A DNA stretch of 64,000 nucleotides, from positions 1 to 64,000 of the forward strand of contig CAVERH010000008.1 in NCBI GenBank assembly GCA_963618065.1. Direction: 5' to 3'. The DNA is from Suilimivivens sp963618065 (GTDB lineage Bacteria > Bacillota > Clostridia > Lachnospirales > Lachnospiraceae). The notes beneath the pieces were generated by a model. That model made no database searches, was not told the DNA's origin, and saw only the letters and a list, made by a program, of their open reading frames with translations. Position 1 is the stretch's first letter; the number at the start of each line of letters is the position of its first letter. The position numbers and the translations under genes were made by a program. Shown here piece after piece: positions 42,438 to 51,285 of this stretch.

Positions 42438-43620
42438 TAAAGGTGGGGAGACTTTCCAGAAAATCCTGTTATTTATGATTACAGTATTTCTTTCCACAGT
42501 AGCAGCCTATCTTTATGGAAGAAGCTGGACGGAGCTTATCGGAATTGCTGTTTTATCGGCCTGTGGTGCCGGGATGATTCTGTTTTCCATCGAAAAGAGC
42601 AGGGGTTTACAGTTGTTTTTATATGATAATGAACGGAATTTATGGCGTTTTACATTGTTATACTGCCTCTTTCTGCTGGCAGCACTGCTTTGTCCGCTGC
42701 TCCCGAAGTCAGGATGGCCGTATCTTGTCGTTTTCGTGGGATTGATGCTCTTTAGCAATGAGGTCACGGGACTTGCGGCAGGAAGCAGTCTTTTAATGAT
42801 TTCCCTGCTGTTACAGAGTGATTCGGACCCGGTTGTCTTCTTTGTGTACTTTGTGGGCGGCATGGCCGGAATTTTATTGTTTTCCACGATTGATGAAAGC
42901 TTCCGTATCTGGATTCCTATGTTGTTATCATTATTGATCCAGTTTGTGTGTCTCTGTATTCCGGAGGTACTTTATCAGCAGCTTCCATTTTACCTGCCGA
43001 TGCTTCTGGTTCCGGCAGTCAACACAGTAGTCTGTCTGATTTTACTTTTGATTATTCTGAAGTTTTTCAGCTTTACCTTTATTTATAGGACGAGAGATAT
43101 TTACATGGACATTAATGATCCGGAGTGTCCGTTGCTTGTGGAATTGAAGAATGCCTCGAAGCCGGAGTATTATCATACGATCCATACGGCATATCTGTGC
43201 AGCCGGATTGCCCTGCATCTACAGATGGATGATGCGGTCGTCAAGGCATGTGCGTATTATCATAAGATCGGACTGTTAAAGGGGGAGAACAACTGGGAGA
43301 ATGTAGATACAATTCTTACGGAAAATCAGATCCCTTTACGTGTCAGAGCGCTGTTAAAGCAGTATTTAAGTCCGGAAGAACAGCTTGTGGACCGGGAGGT
43401 CATTGTATTATTGTTTGCAGATACCATGATTTCCTCGATAGACTATCTGTTTTCGAAGGATAAGAATGTGCAGCTTGATTACCAGAAGCTGATTCAGACG
43501 ATCTTTAAGCGGAAAATGGAGAGTGGAATTCTCGATCACAGTGAGATTTCCCTTGGTGATTTACAGAGGATGAAGAAAATTTTAGTGGACGAAAGGTTAT
43601 ATTATGACTTCTTACGTTGA
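42373..43620 (+). CDS. PgpH-like 7TM-HD protein, degenerate and shortened
   Basis: 415 residues, against about 700 for PgpH. It lacks the large extracellular 7TMR-HDED domain: after 30 residues there are about seven membrane segments (residues 30-235) and then an HD-type domain. PgpH phosphodiesterases, which degrade cyclic-di-AMP, have YHHS and AYYHDIGK; here they read EYYHTIHTAY (His268) and AYYHKIGLL (His297-Lys298). The metal-binding Asp of the HD pair is replaced by Lys, so hydrolysis is doubtful. Its place between phoH and ybeY is exactly that of pgpH in other Firmicutes. It overlaps phoH by 65 bases and ybeY by 17. Confidence 0.8.
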   Translation: MKRKNSPEENEIIAAEETEDNSKGGETFQKILLFMITVFLSTVAAYLYGRSWTELIGIAVLSACGAGMILFSIEKSRGLQLFLYDNERNLWRFTLLYCLFLLAALLCPLLPKSGWPYLVVFVGLMLFSNEVTGLAAGSSLLMISLLLQSDSDPVVFFVYFVGGMAGILLFSTIDESFRIWIPMLLSLLIQFVCLCIPEVLYQQLPFYLPMLLVPAVNTVVCLILLLIILKFFSFTFIYRTRDIYMDINDPECPLLVELKNASKPEYYHTIHTAYLCSRIALHLQMDDAVVKACAYYHKIGLLKGENNWENVDTILTENQIPLRVRALLKQYLSPEEQLVDREVIVLLFADTMISSIDYLFSKDKNVQLDYQKLIQTIFKRKMESGILDHSEISLGDLQRMKKILVDERLYYDFLR

Positions 43621-44101
43621 AAATGAAAGTGGAATTACCTTTGATTTTGATATAGAAGAACTGGTCCTGCGCATTGAAAACCAGGTGCTTGATATGGAAC
43701 AGTGCCCGTATGAGGCACAGATTAATCTGCTCGTAACAGACCTTGACGGAATACAGGAGATCAACAAGGAATTCCGGAATCTCGATCAGCCGACGGATGT
43801 GCTTTCTTTCCCGGCAATTCCGTTTACTTCGGAATCGGATTTTTCAATTGTGGAGGAGCAGGAATCGGATTATTTTGATCCGGAAAACGGGGAGCTGTTG
43901 TTAGGGGACATTATGATCTGTGCACAGAAGGTAAAGGAGCAGGCAGAGAAATACAATCATTCCGAGATGCGGGAGTTTGGGTTTCTTGTTGCGCACAGTA
44001 TGCTTCATCTGTGCGGCTATGACCATATGGAGCCGGAAGAAGCGGCACGAATGGAAGCCAAACAACGGGAGACGCTTGATGCATTAGGCATTACCAGATA
44101 A
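43604..44101 (+). CDS. ybeY: rRNA maturation RNase YbeY
   Basis: 165 residues. The zinc motif HSMLHLCGYDH (H-x3-H-x5-H) near the C-terminus and NLDQPTDVLSFP in the middle define the family. It acts as a single-strand endoribonuclease in 16S rRNA 3' processing and ribosome quality control. The start overlaps the end of the HD gene by 17 bases, indicating translational coupling. dgkA and era, which often follow, are not here. Confidence 0.96.
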   Translation: MTSYVENESGITFDFDIEELVLRIENQVLDMEQCPYEAQINLLVTDLDGIQEINKEFRNLDQPTDVLSFPAIPFTSESDFSIVEEQESDYFDPENGELLLGDIMICAQKVKEQAEKYNHSEMREFGFLVAHSMLHLCGYDHMEPEEAARMEAKQRETLDALGITR

Positions 44102-44116
44102 CGAAAGAGGACAACT

Positions 44117-45733
44117 ATGGCAATCGTTAAGAAAAATAATTATATACTGTTTGTATTTATTTCTTATATTATCATTTTACTTGGAAGGATTCCCATTTAT
44201 CATATGATTGGTAAGGATGGGATGGCGTATTTTTCCCTGGCACAGGAGATTTTTCTGCTTGTGGGAGGGACTCTTTTTTACAGCATGAAGGAGGGAATTG
44301 CATCCCTCATCCGCTACCGGGTGCGCAGAGAACAGTTTAAGGGCGTGCGTAAGCTGTTTTTACAGTCGCTTTTTCTGACACTTGTATTGAGTGCAGGGCT
44401 TACCGTTCTTTTGGAGGCAGGCTGCCAGTACGTGATGCAGAATGTGCTGCAGCTTCCCCTTGCGGTGATGACGGTGCGGGTAGCGCTTCTTGGCATTCCG
44501 TTTCTTGCACTTACAGGTGTCCTTCAGGGATATTTTCAGGGCTTTCATATGCGGGCTCCCGGCGTACATGCCGATTTCATCTTTACAGCGGTGTTTTTGA
44601 TTGTGGGCCTGATCAGTGCAGAGGGCTTTATGCTTTATGGACAGAAGGTATCGGAACTTCTGCATAATGGACGGTTTCAGTATGTATATGGGGCAATCGG
44701 TGTTTCGGCAGGGCTTGTTGCGGCATCACTCTTAAGCCTTTTATATCTGCTGATTTTATATTTTGTATTCCGTAGAAGCCTTGAAAAGGATGGAAGCAGG
44801 GAAAGGGAATATTTAAAGAACAGTGAAAGCAGTATTTCCAGAATCCGGTCGCTCCTGGGTTCCGGTGGTTTTCATGCATTGTTTTATCTTGCGTTTGCCT
44901 TATCGAGCTTTGGAAGTGTATTTATTTTCTTTCTTCTTCATAAGGGAGACATTGCGGCAGTTTCTGCGTTTGGATCCTATTATGCAGGCTGCAATGCGCT
45001 CCTTAAGGCAATGATTCTGGTTATGCTTCTGGTATTTTATTCTTCGATCCGGCGCGTGGTTTATTATCAGGAACGGGAAGAGTCCCGTATGGCAAGAGAA
45101 AAGCTTGGCATGCTGCTTCACCGCATGCTTGTCGTTTTATTACCGGTTGCAATCTTATCGGCGGTGCTTTCTGAGAATCTGTCGATTCTTCTGCTTGGGG
45201 ATGCCGGTACAGAAGCATCCGGAGCCATGCAGGTTTGCAGCATCGGAATTTTGTTTGGGGCATTAGGCTATGTATTTATCCTGCTTTTATTACGTTTGAA
45301 GCAGAGTGTGTTTGCAGCAATCATGGCAGGCGCTGCCATGGTTTTGCAGATGGTTCTTCTGGTGATCATGACGTCAGCGGGCGTTGGAGGTGTTCTGGCA
45401 CCGGCTCTTTCCCAGATGATCTTTTATCTACTGCTTACGGCTGCCGGATTTGTACTTGTGAGCCGTGAGATGCAGTACCGGCAGGACTGGATCCGCGGTG
45501 CGGCCGTTCCGACCGTGCTTGCAGCGGTAACGGGTGTGATTACGATGCTGATTAACCGCTTCCTTACCCCTGCAGCAGGAAGCGTGGTTGGAACGATTGT
45601 CTGTGTGGTTGTCGGCATTCTGGTTTATGTCATTTTATTGCTTGCAGCAAGAAATTTGAGGGAAGAGGAATTGAACAGCAGCCTCGTCGGAAAGCTTTTA
45701 TTAAGATTAGGAAGACTGATTCATTTTTATTAA
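44117..45733 (+). CDS. SpoVB/MurJ-like lipid flippase (MATE/MVF superfamily)
   Basis: 538 residues with about 14 membrane segments and no signal peptide. The N-terminal FVFISYIIILLGRIPIYHMI followed by the second-helix region LAQEIFLLVGGTLFYSMKEG matches polysaccharide-biosynthesis flippases such as SpoVB and YtgP. It follows ybeY by 15 bp and precedes a BofC-like gene, so a role in spore cortex precursor export is plausible. Classical MurJ Arg motifs are not evident, and the substrate is not certain. Confidence 0.8.
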   Translation: MAIVKKNNYILFVFISYIIILLGRIPIYHMIGKDGMAYFSLAQEIFLLVGGTLFYSMKEGIASLIRYRVRREQFKGVRKLFLQSLFLTLVLSAGLTVLLEAGCQYVMQNVLQLPLAVMTVRVALLGIPFLALTGVLQGYFQGFHMRAPGVHADFIFTAVFLIVGLISAEGFMLYGQKVSELLHNGRFQYVYGAIGVSAGLVAASLLSLLYLLILYFVFRRSLEKDGSREREYLKNSESSISRIRSLLGSGGFHALFYLAFALSSFGSVFIFFLLHKGDIAAVSAFGSYYAGCNALLKAMILVMLLVFYSSIRRVVYYQEREESRMAREKLGMLLHRMLVVLLPVAILSAVLSENLSILLLGDAGTEASGAMQVCSIGILFGALGYVFILLLLRLKQSVFAAIMAGAAMVLQMVLLVIMTSAGVGGVLAPALSQMIFYLLLTAAGFVLVSREMQYRQDWIRGAAVPTVLAAVTGVITMLINRFLTPAAGSVVGTIVCVVVGILVYVILLLAARNLREEELNSSLVGKLLLRLGRLIHFY

Positions 45734-45758
45734 ATGGGAAGACCGGTGTGGCCGGTAA

Positions 45759-45789
45759 TGAATAAGAATACGAAAATTGACTGATACTA
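45759..45789 (+). promoter_or_regulatory. Possible forespore (sigma-G type) promoter of the BofC-like gene
   Basis: TGAATA (45759-45764) and GATACTA (45783-45789) are 18 bp apart, close to the sigma-G pattern TGAATA/CATACTA. In Bacillus bofC is expressed in the forespore, which fits the gene that starts at 45824. A nearby TTGACT (45777-45782) has no good -10 at the right distance. Confidence 0.4.
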
Positions 45790-45823
45790 TAAAGAAATCG
45801 TAGGAATACGGTATGGGGGAACT

Positions 45824-46462
45824 ATGAAGCTTTTAAAATGTATCAGTCTTTTTATACTATATCCACTGACGATGTTTGCCATTGGATTTGCAACGAATAT
45901 GGTTGTAATGGAATATTTTTATCCCGGGGAATCCGCAGGCGGTTATGAAACCGTTTCTCCGTCTCCACAGGAAAGTGCAGAGCCGATTGTGGCAGAGCCG
46001 GTTGCGGTTGTGGATAAGAAGATCATCAGTGCCAATACGGAATTTGTGGTTCAGAAGTTTGATACGGTGAATGGTCTTCTGGAAGAAGAAAGCAAAAATG
46101 CACCGGATAAATATATCGGGATGACCAGAGAAGATTTAACGAATGAAATCCGCACCTGGAACCAGAATCCACCGCTTAAGGATCTGGAACAGGGATTTCA
46201 GTATATGGAGCTTTATTCCTTTTCTCCGCAAAGGGTAGTGATCCGCAAAACCTATACGGCACAGGAAGAGGAGGAAGGGTTCTTTCTTGTGAATGAAAAT
46301 CATTGTGTGGTGGTCTATCAGAAGGATTTGCAGAATGTGTATCTTTCTACGGACATCAAGGTGGATGAGCTTCCGGAGACTCTCAGGGATGAGATTCTGC
46401 ATATTAAATATGTGGAAAATGAAAAGGAATTATACAATTTTCTGGAATCCTATTCCAGTTAA
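45824..46462 (+). CDS. BofC-like forespore protein
   Basis: 212 residues. One N-terminal membrane/signal segment (about residues 5-28), a short linker, then a C-terminal BofC-type domain. The family pattern is a threonine-rich helical start (REDLTNEIRTWNQNPPLKDL) with FFLVNENHCVVVYQKD and ELPETLRDEILHIKYVENEK. BofC in Bacillus holds SpoIVB in check in the intermembrane space until late sporulation. Weak similarity overall, but supported by the neighbouring SpoVB-like gene and a forespore-like promoter. GGGGGAAC precedes ATG 45824. Confidence 0.65.
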   Translation: MKLLKCISLFILYPLTMFAIGFATNMVVMEYFYPGESAGGYETVSPSPQESAEPIVAEPVAVVDKKIISANTEFVVQKFDTVNGLLEEESKNAPDKYIGMTREDLTNEIRTWNQNPPLKDLEQGFQYMELYSFSPQRVVIRKTYTAQEEEEGFFLVNENHCVVVYQKDLQNVYLSTDIKVDELPETLRDEILHIKYVENEKELYNFLESYSS

Positions 46463-46471
46463 GGAGAAGTA

Positions 46472-47692
46472 ATGGATAAAATATATATCGTAGGTGGCGG
46501 AGCTTCCGGTATGGTGGCTGCCATTCAGGCCAGAACGAAGGATAACGAGGTGATCCTTCTTGAAAAAAATGACCGGGTCGGGAAGAAAATTCTCGCAACC
46601 GGGAACGGCAAATGCAATCTCGGAAATGAAAAATTAAGTGTGGATTGTTACTACAGTAAGAACCGCTCCTTTGTGGAACAGGTTCTGAAAAGATACGATA
46701 CGGAGTCTACGATTTCGTTCTTTGCCTCCCTTGGGTTAAAGATACGCAGTAAGAACGGTTACTTATATCCATATGCAGAGCAGGCTTCCACAGTCCTGGA
46801 TGTGCTGCGGATGGAACTGGAGCGCCAAAAGATCCGGGTGGAATCTGGCGTACAGATTACAGATTGTACGCCTTTGAAAAAGAAGCGGGGGTATCTGTTA
46901 AAGACTTCAGATGGCAGAAGCTATGAGGCAGACCGGGTGATTCTGGCATGTGGAGGACCGGCGTCCTTGAAAGAGGGCGGTAAAGAAGGATATGGGATGC
47001 TTCAGAAGCTCGGATTAAAAACGTATCCTCTGGTGCCGGGACTGGTACAGTTAAGGACAGATGAGAAGGAGCAGAAAGCAATGTCAGGTGTCCGCTGTCA
47101 GGCTTCCTTACGGCTTTTCGTTGATGGAACACGGAAGGGCCAGGAACAGGGCGAGCTGCAGCTTACCGATTACGGCATATCCGGGATTCCGGTATTCCAG
47201 CTAAGCCGTATAGCAGCCTATGCCTTAAAAGAACATAAGCGTGTGACCATGCAGATTGATTTTGCACCGGAATATGCTTACGATGAAATTGTGACTTACC
47301 TGCTTAAACAGCAGAAAGCACGGAAAGAGCAGAACGTGGATGAACTGCTCACCGGCTTTTTAAATAAAAAGATCAATCCGGTATTGCTTAAGAAGAGCCG
47401 GATTGCCGGATCCCGGAAAAGCGAGTCTTTGCAAAAGAAAGAGATTGAACAGCTTGCCGGGCTTTATAAGAATTATGAAGTACATATAACAGATACGAAT
47501 CCGTTTTTGAATGCACAGGTCTGTGCGGGCGGTTTAGCCGTTGAAGAGGTGGATGAGCAGATGCAGGTGAAGAAGTATCCGGGGCTTTTTGTAACCGGAG
47601 AGCTTTTGGATGTAGACGGAATCTGCGGCGGCTACAATCTTCATTGGGCGTTTGCAACAGGCACGATTGCGGGAAAAGCGATAAGAGGTTAA
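46472..47692 (+). CDS. FAD-dependent oxidoreductase, HI0933/YhiN family
   Basis: 406 residues. The dinucleotide fold YIVGGGASGMVAAIQARTKD begins at the N-terminus, followed by the family sequence LLEKNDRVGKKILATGNGKC. The C-terminal FAD contacts are GICGGYNLHWAFATGT. The family includes YhiN and is conserved but of unknown substrate. It lies 9 bp after the BofC-like gene and 2 bp before the next oxidoreductase, clearly one operon. Confidence 0.9.
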   Translation: MDKIYIVGGGASGMVAAIQARTKDNEVILLEKNDRVGKKILATGNGKCNLGNEKLSVDCYYSKNRSFVEQVLKRYDTESTISFFASLGLKIRSKNGYLYPYAEQASTVLDVLRMELERQKIRVESGVQITDCTPLKKKRGYLLKTSDGRSYEADRVILACGGPASLKEGGKEGYGMLQKLGLKTYPLVPGLVQLRTDEKEQKAMSGVRCQASLRLFVDGTRKGQEQGELQLTDYGISGIPVFQLSRIAAYALKEHKRVTMQIDFAPEYAYDEIVTYLLKQQKARKEQNVDELLTGFLNKKINPVLLKKSRIAGSRKSESLQKKEIEQLAGLYKNYEVHITDTNPFLNAQVCAGGLAVEEVDEQMQVKKYPGLFVTGELLDVDGICGGYNLHWAFATGTIAGKAIRG

Positions 47693-47694
47693 GG

Positions 47695-49326
47695 ATGATA
47701 CGGATCAATCAGGTAAAACTGCCGGTGGAACATACATCAGATGCGCTCCACAAAAAGGTGCAGGAGCTTTTAAACTATAAAGGACCGGTGGACGTGGAGA
47801 TCGTGAAGCGTTCTCTGGATGCGCGGAAGAAGCCACAGCTTTTTTATGTGTATATGGTGGATGTGGCCGTCCCGGAAAAGGAAGAGAATAAACTTTTAAA
47901 ACGATGCCATAGCAATCAGATTCAGAAGATCGAACCGGTGAAGTATGAATTCCCGGTAAAGCATTACGAGGGCACGGAGCGTCCTGTGATTGTTGGCATG
48001 GGACCGGCCGGGCTGTTTTGCGGCTATGTGCTTGCCAAAGCCGGATTCCGGCCGATTCTCCTGGAGCGTGGAAAATGCGTGGAGGAAAGAAGCGGGGATG
48101 TCGAAGCCTTCTGGGAGACAGGCCGCTTAAATACAGAGTCCAATGTGCAGTTTGGCGAGGGCGGTGCCGGAACCTTTTCGGACGGAAAGTTAAATACCCT
48201 CATTAAGGATAAATACGGCCGCAATAAAGAGGTTTTGCGGATCTTTGTAAAGCATGGCGCCCCGGAGGAAATTTTATATGATTATAAGCCTCATATCGGC
48301 ACGGATATTCTGAAAGAAATTGTCCGTTCCATGCGGGAAGAAATTCTTGCGCTGGGGGGTGAAGTACGGTTCGAAACTAAGGTAACGGATCTGCGGATTG
48401 CAGATGGCAGGATAAAGGGACTTGTGTTAAACGGAAAGGAAGAACTTCAGGCAGAGCATGTGGTGCTTGCCTTAGGACACAGTGCAAGAGACACGTTTTC
48501 CATGCTTTCTAAACAGAAGGTTGCGATGGAGGCGAAGCCTTTTGCCATAGGAATGCGTGTAGAACATCCTCAGGAATTGATTAATTTGTCACAATATGGT
48601 AAAAAAGAAGCAGGAGCACTTGGCAATGCCATTTATAAACTGACGGCAGAGACGAGTGAAAAACGCGGTGTCTATACCTTCTGTATGTGCCCGGGAGGAT
48701 ATGTCGTGAATGCTTCCTCCGAAGAGAGGCGGCTTGCAGTAAACGGCATGAGCTACAGCGGAAGAAACAGTGCCAACGCAAACAGTGCCGTGATTATCAC
48801 CATTACGCCGGAGGATTATGGGGATTCCAAGGATCCGTTAAGCGGGGTAGCATTTCAATGTAAGCTCGAAGAAAAGGCCTATCAGATCGGAAACGGAAAA
48901 GTTCCGGTAGAACGTTACGGAAGCTTTAAACGTGCGATTCTGGGAACAAAATGGCAGGAAGATACGGATAAGCAGGAAGCAGCCGGAATGGAAAAGGTCA
49001 TGCCCTGTATCAAGGGACAATGGACGGAAGCACCGGTACATGAGATCCTGCCGGGTCCCCTGAACCGTGCATTTGTAGAAGGGATGGAAGCGTTTGGAAG
49101 GAAGATCCACGGCTTCAACGCAGATGAGGTTTTGGTAGAAGGAATCGAAAGCCGGACCTCTTCGCCGGTACGGATTCTTCGTACCGATTCGGCACAATCT
49201 TCGGCAGTAGAGGGATTATACCCCTGCGGAGAAGGAGCCGGATATGCAGGCGGAATCACATCAGCCGCCATGGATGGAATTTTTGTAGCAGAACAACTGG
49301 CCAGAGCACTTCAGGAGGAGGTGTAA
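47695..49326 (+). CDS. FAD-dependent oxidoreductase, COG2509 type
   Basis: 543 residues from ATG 47695, two bases after the stop of the preceding oxidoreductase. An N-terminal domain of about 95 residues (IRINQVKLPVEHTSDALHKK) is followed by the FAD fold IVGMGPAGLFCGYVLAKAGF and the family sequence NVQFGEGGAGTFSDGKLNT. C-terminal GEGAGYAGGITSAAMDGIFV closes the FAD site. The family is widespread in Clostridia and of unknown reaction. Two unrelated FAD oxidoreductase genes side by side suggest a shared redox step. Confidence 0.9.
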   Translation: MIRINQVKLPVEHTSDALHKKVQELLNYKGPVDVEIVKRSLDARKKPQLFYVYMVDVAVPEKEENKLLKRCHSNQIQKIEPVKYEFPVKHYEGTERPVIVGMGPAGLFCGYVLAKAGFRPILLERGKCVEERSGDVEAFWETGRLNTESNVQFGEGGAGTFSDGKLNTLIKDKYGRNKEVLRIFVKHGAPEEILYDYKPHIGTDILKEIVRSMREEILALGGEVRFETKVTDLRIADGRIKGLVLNGKEELQAEHVVLALGHSARDTFSMLSKQKVAMEAKPFAIGMRVEHPQELINLSQYGKKEAGALGNAIYKLTAETSEKRGVYTFCMCPGGYVVNASSEERRLAVNGMSYSGRNSANANSAVIITITPEDYGDSKDPLSGVAFQCKLEEKAYQIGNGKVPVERYGSFKRAILGTKWQEDTDKQEAAGMEKVMPCIKGQWTEAPVHEILPGPLNRAFVEGMEAFGRKIHGFNADEVLVEGIESRTSSPVRILRTDSAQSSAVEGLYPCGEGAGYAGGITSAAMDGIFVAEQLARALQEEV

Positions 49327-49330
49327 CACA

Positions 49331-49921
49331 ATGAACCAAAGCATTGTTATGACGAAACAGGAACTGCGAAACCGTTATCTGCAAAGGAGAAATGACCTGT
49401 CTGTGCAGGAACGGAAAGAAAAGAGTATTCAGGTATTACAGAATCTGCGTAAACTCCCGGAATTCCAAAGGGCAGAGAACGTGTTGATTTACCTGAATTA
49501 CCGGAGTGAGGTAGAGACGATTCCCTTCGTGGAAGAACTGCTTCGACATGGGGAGAAGAGAATTTTTATTCCAAAGGTCTGTGGAATGGACATCCGGTTT
49601 TATGAAATTACTTCGTTGGAAGATATGGAAAGCGGATATCAGGGAATTCTGGAGCCGAAGGAAGGAACGGCGGAATTTTCTGCACAGAAGCTGGATATAC
49701 AGAAATGTCTGATGGTACTTCCGGGATCCGTGTTTGACCGGAAATGTAACCGCATGGGATATGGAAAGGGCTTCTATGACCGGTTTATGAAGCTTGTACC
49801 TGAAATGTACGGTGCAGGATTAGCCTTTGACTGTCAGGTAGCGCCTGCGCTTCCCGTACAGGCACATGATTACCGGATGAATGCACTGATTACGGAATCC
49901 GGCTGTTACTTTAAGGAGTAA
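49331..49921 (+). CDS. 5-formyltetrahydrofolate cyclo-ligase
   Basis: 196 residues. It converts 5-formyl-THF to 5,10-methenyl-THF with ATP. The family motifs are ELRNRYLQRRNDLSVQERKE near the N-terminus, the central VLIYLNYRSEVET, and GMGYGKGFYDRFMK with ATP/Mg contacts (here RMGYGKGFYDRF). AGGAGGTG lies 8 bases before ATG 49331. The gene is distant from the fhs-folD pair but serves the same folate pool. Confidence 0.94.
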   Translation: MNQSIVMTKQELRNRYLQRRNDLSVQERKEKSIQVLQNLRKLPEFQRAENVLIYLNYRSEVETIPFVEELLRHGEKRIFIPKVCGMDIRFYEITSLEDMESGYQGILEPKEGTAEFSAQKLDIQKCLMVLPGSVFDRKCNRMGYGKGFYDRFMKLVPEMYGAGLAFDCQVAPALPVQAHDYRMNALITESGCYFKE

Positions 49922-50015
49922 AGGGCAGTAAAGGATATAGAATCTGGAATGAAAAGATTGCAATGATGTTACATAAAAGCAGATAGATGAGAACAGACTA
50001 GAATGGAGAGCAGAA

Positions 50016-51260
50016 ATGGAAGAACTGACACTTTTGGGAGAACGTGCTGTGCAGGCAAAATTTGAACTGCAGCGCATGACGACAGAACAGAAAAATGAGG
50101 TACTGGAAGTAGTTGCGGATGCGTTAATCCGGAACACTGAGTATCTTCTTTTGGAAAATCACAAGGATCTGGACCGTGGAATCGCAAACCAGATGAATCC
50201 GGGACTGTTAGACCGGCTGCGGCTTACGAAGGAACGGATCGCCGGCATGGCAGAAGGAATCCGTCAGATTACAAAGCTGCCGGATCCGGTAGGGGAAATC
50301 CTGGATGATTACGAAGCGGAGAACGGACTTCATATTGTGAAGAAGAGAGTTCCCATGGGAGTTATCGGAATCATTTATGAATCAAGACCGAATGTGACGG
50401 CAGATGCCTTCGGACTGTGCTTTAAGAGCGGCAGTGCCGTGATCCTAAAGGGTGGAAGCGATGCGATCCGGTCCAATATGGCAATTACGAAGGTCATTCA
50501 GGATGCAGTAGCTGACAAGGGTGTTGATCCTTATGTGATCCAGCTTATTGAATCCACAGACCGTAGTGTGGTCAATGAATTTATGAAGATGAAGCAGTAT
50601 GTGGATCTGCTGATTCCAAGAGGTGGTGCGGGACTGATCCGCAATGTAGTGGAGAACAGTCTGATTCCGGTCATTGAGACGGGAACCGGAAACTGTCATA
50701 TCTTTGTAGATGAAAGTGCCGATGTGGAAAAGGCAATACCGATTATTCTCAATGCAAAGACCCAGCGGATCGGGGTATGCAATGCCTGCGAATCCCTGGT
50801 GATCCATGAAAAGATCAGGGATCGTCTGTTGCCGGAACTTGCGAAGGCCTTATACGAGAAGAATGTGGAGATCCGCGGAGACGAAGCGGTTCAGTCCTGT
50901 ATTTCCTGTGTACCGGCAACGGAAGCCGATTACGGAACGGAATACTTAGACCTTGTCATTTCCATGAAGACAGTAGCCAATGTGGATGAGGCAATCGCTC
51001 ATATTAACAAATACAATACCAGACATTCCGAAGCAATTCTTACGAACAATAAAGAGAATGCAGAGAAATTCTTAAATGAAGTGGATGCTGCCTGTGTTTA
51101 TCTGAACGCTTCCACAAGATTTACCGATGGTTTCGAGTTCGGACTGGGGGCAGAAATCGGAATCAGTACACAAAAGCTTCATGCCAGAGGACCAATGGGA
51201 TTGAAGGAACTGACTTCTTATAAATATGTTCTTGAAGGAGACTGGTTAAGCAGAAAATAA
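50016..51260 (+). CDS. proA: Glutamate-5-semialdehyde dehydrogenase (gamma-glutamyl phosphate reductase)
   Basis: 414 residues, full length. It reduces glutamyl-5-phosphate with NADPH in proline synthesis. Catalytic Cys in RIGVCNACESL and the loop GVIGIIYESRPNVTADAFGL are visible, with VDLLIPRGGAGLIRNVVENS. GGAGAGC precedes ATG 50016. The partner proB is not adjacent. The preceding 95 bp hold no recognised site. Confidence 0.97.
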   Translation: MEELTLLGERAVQAKFELQRMTTEQKNEVLEVVADALIRNTEYLLLENHKDLDRGIANQMNPGLLDRLRLTKERIAGMAEGIRQITKLPDPVGEILDDYEAENGLHIVKKRVPMGVIGIIYESRPNVTADAFGLCFKSGSAVILKGGSDAIRSNMAITKVIQDAVADKGVDPYVIQLIESTDRSVVNEFMKMKQYVDLLIPRGGAGLIRNVVENSLIPVIETGTGNCHIFVDESADVEKAIPIILNAKTQRIGVCNACESLVIHEKIRDRLLPELAKALYEKNVEIRGDEAVQSCISCVPATEADYGTEYLDLVISMKTVANVDEAIAHINKYNTRHSEAILTNNKENAEKFLNEVDAACVYLNASTRFTDGFEFGLGAEIGISTQKLHARGPMGLKELTSYKYVLEGDWLSRK

Positions 51261-51285
51261 ACAGTCAGAAAACGGGGAAAAACAA

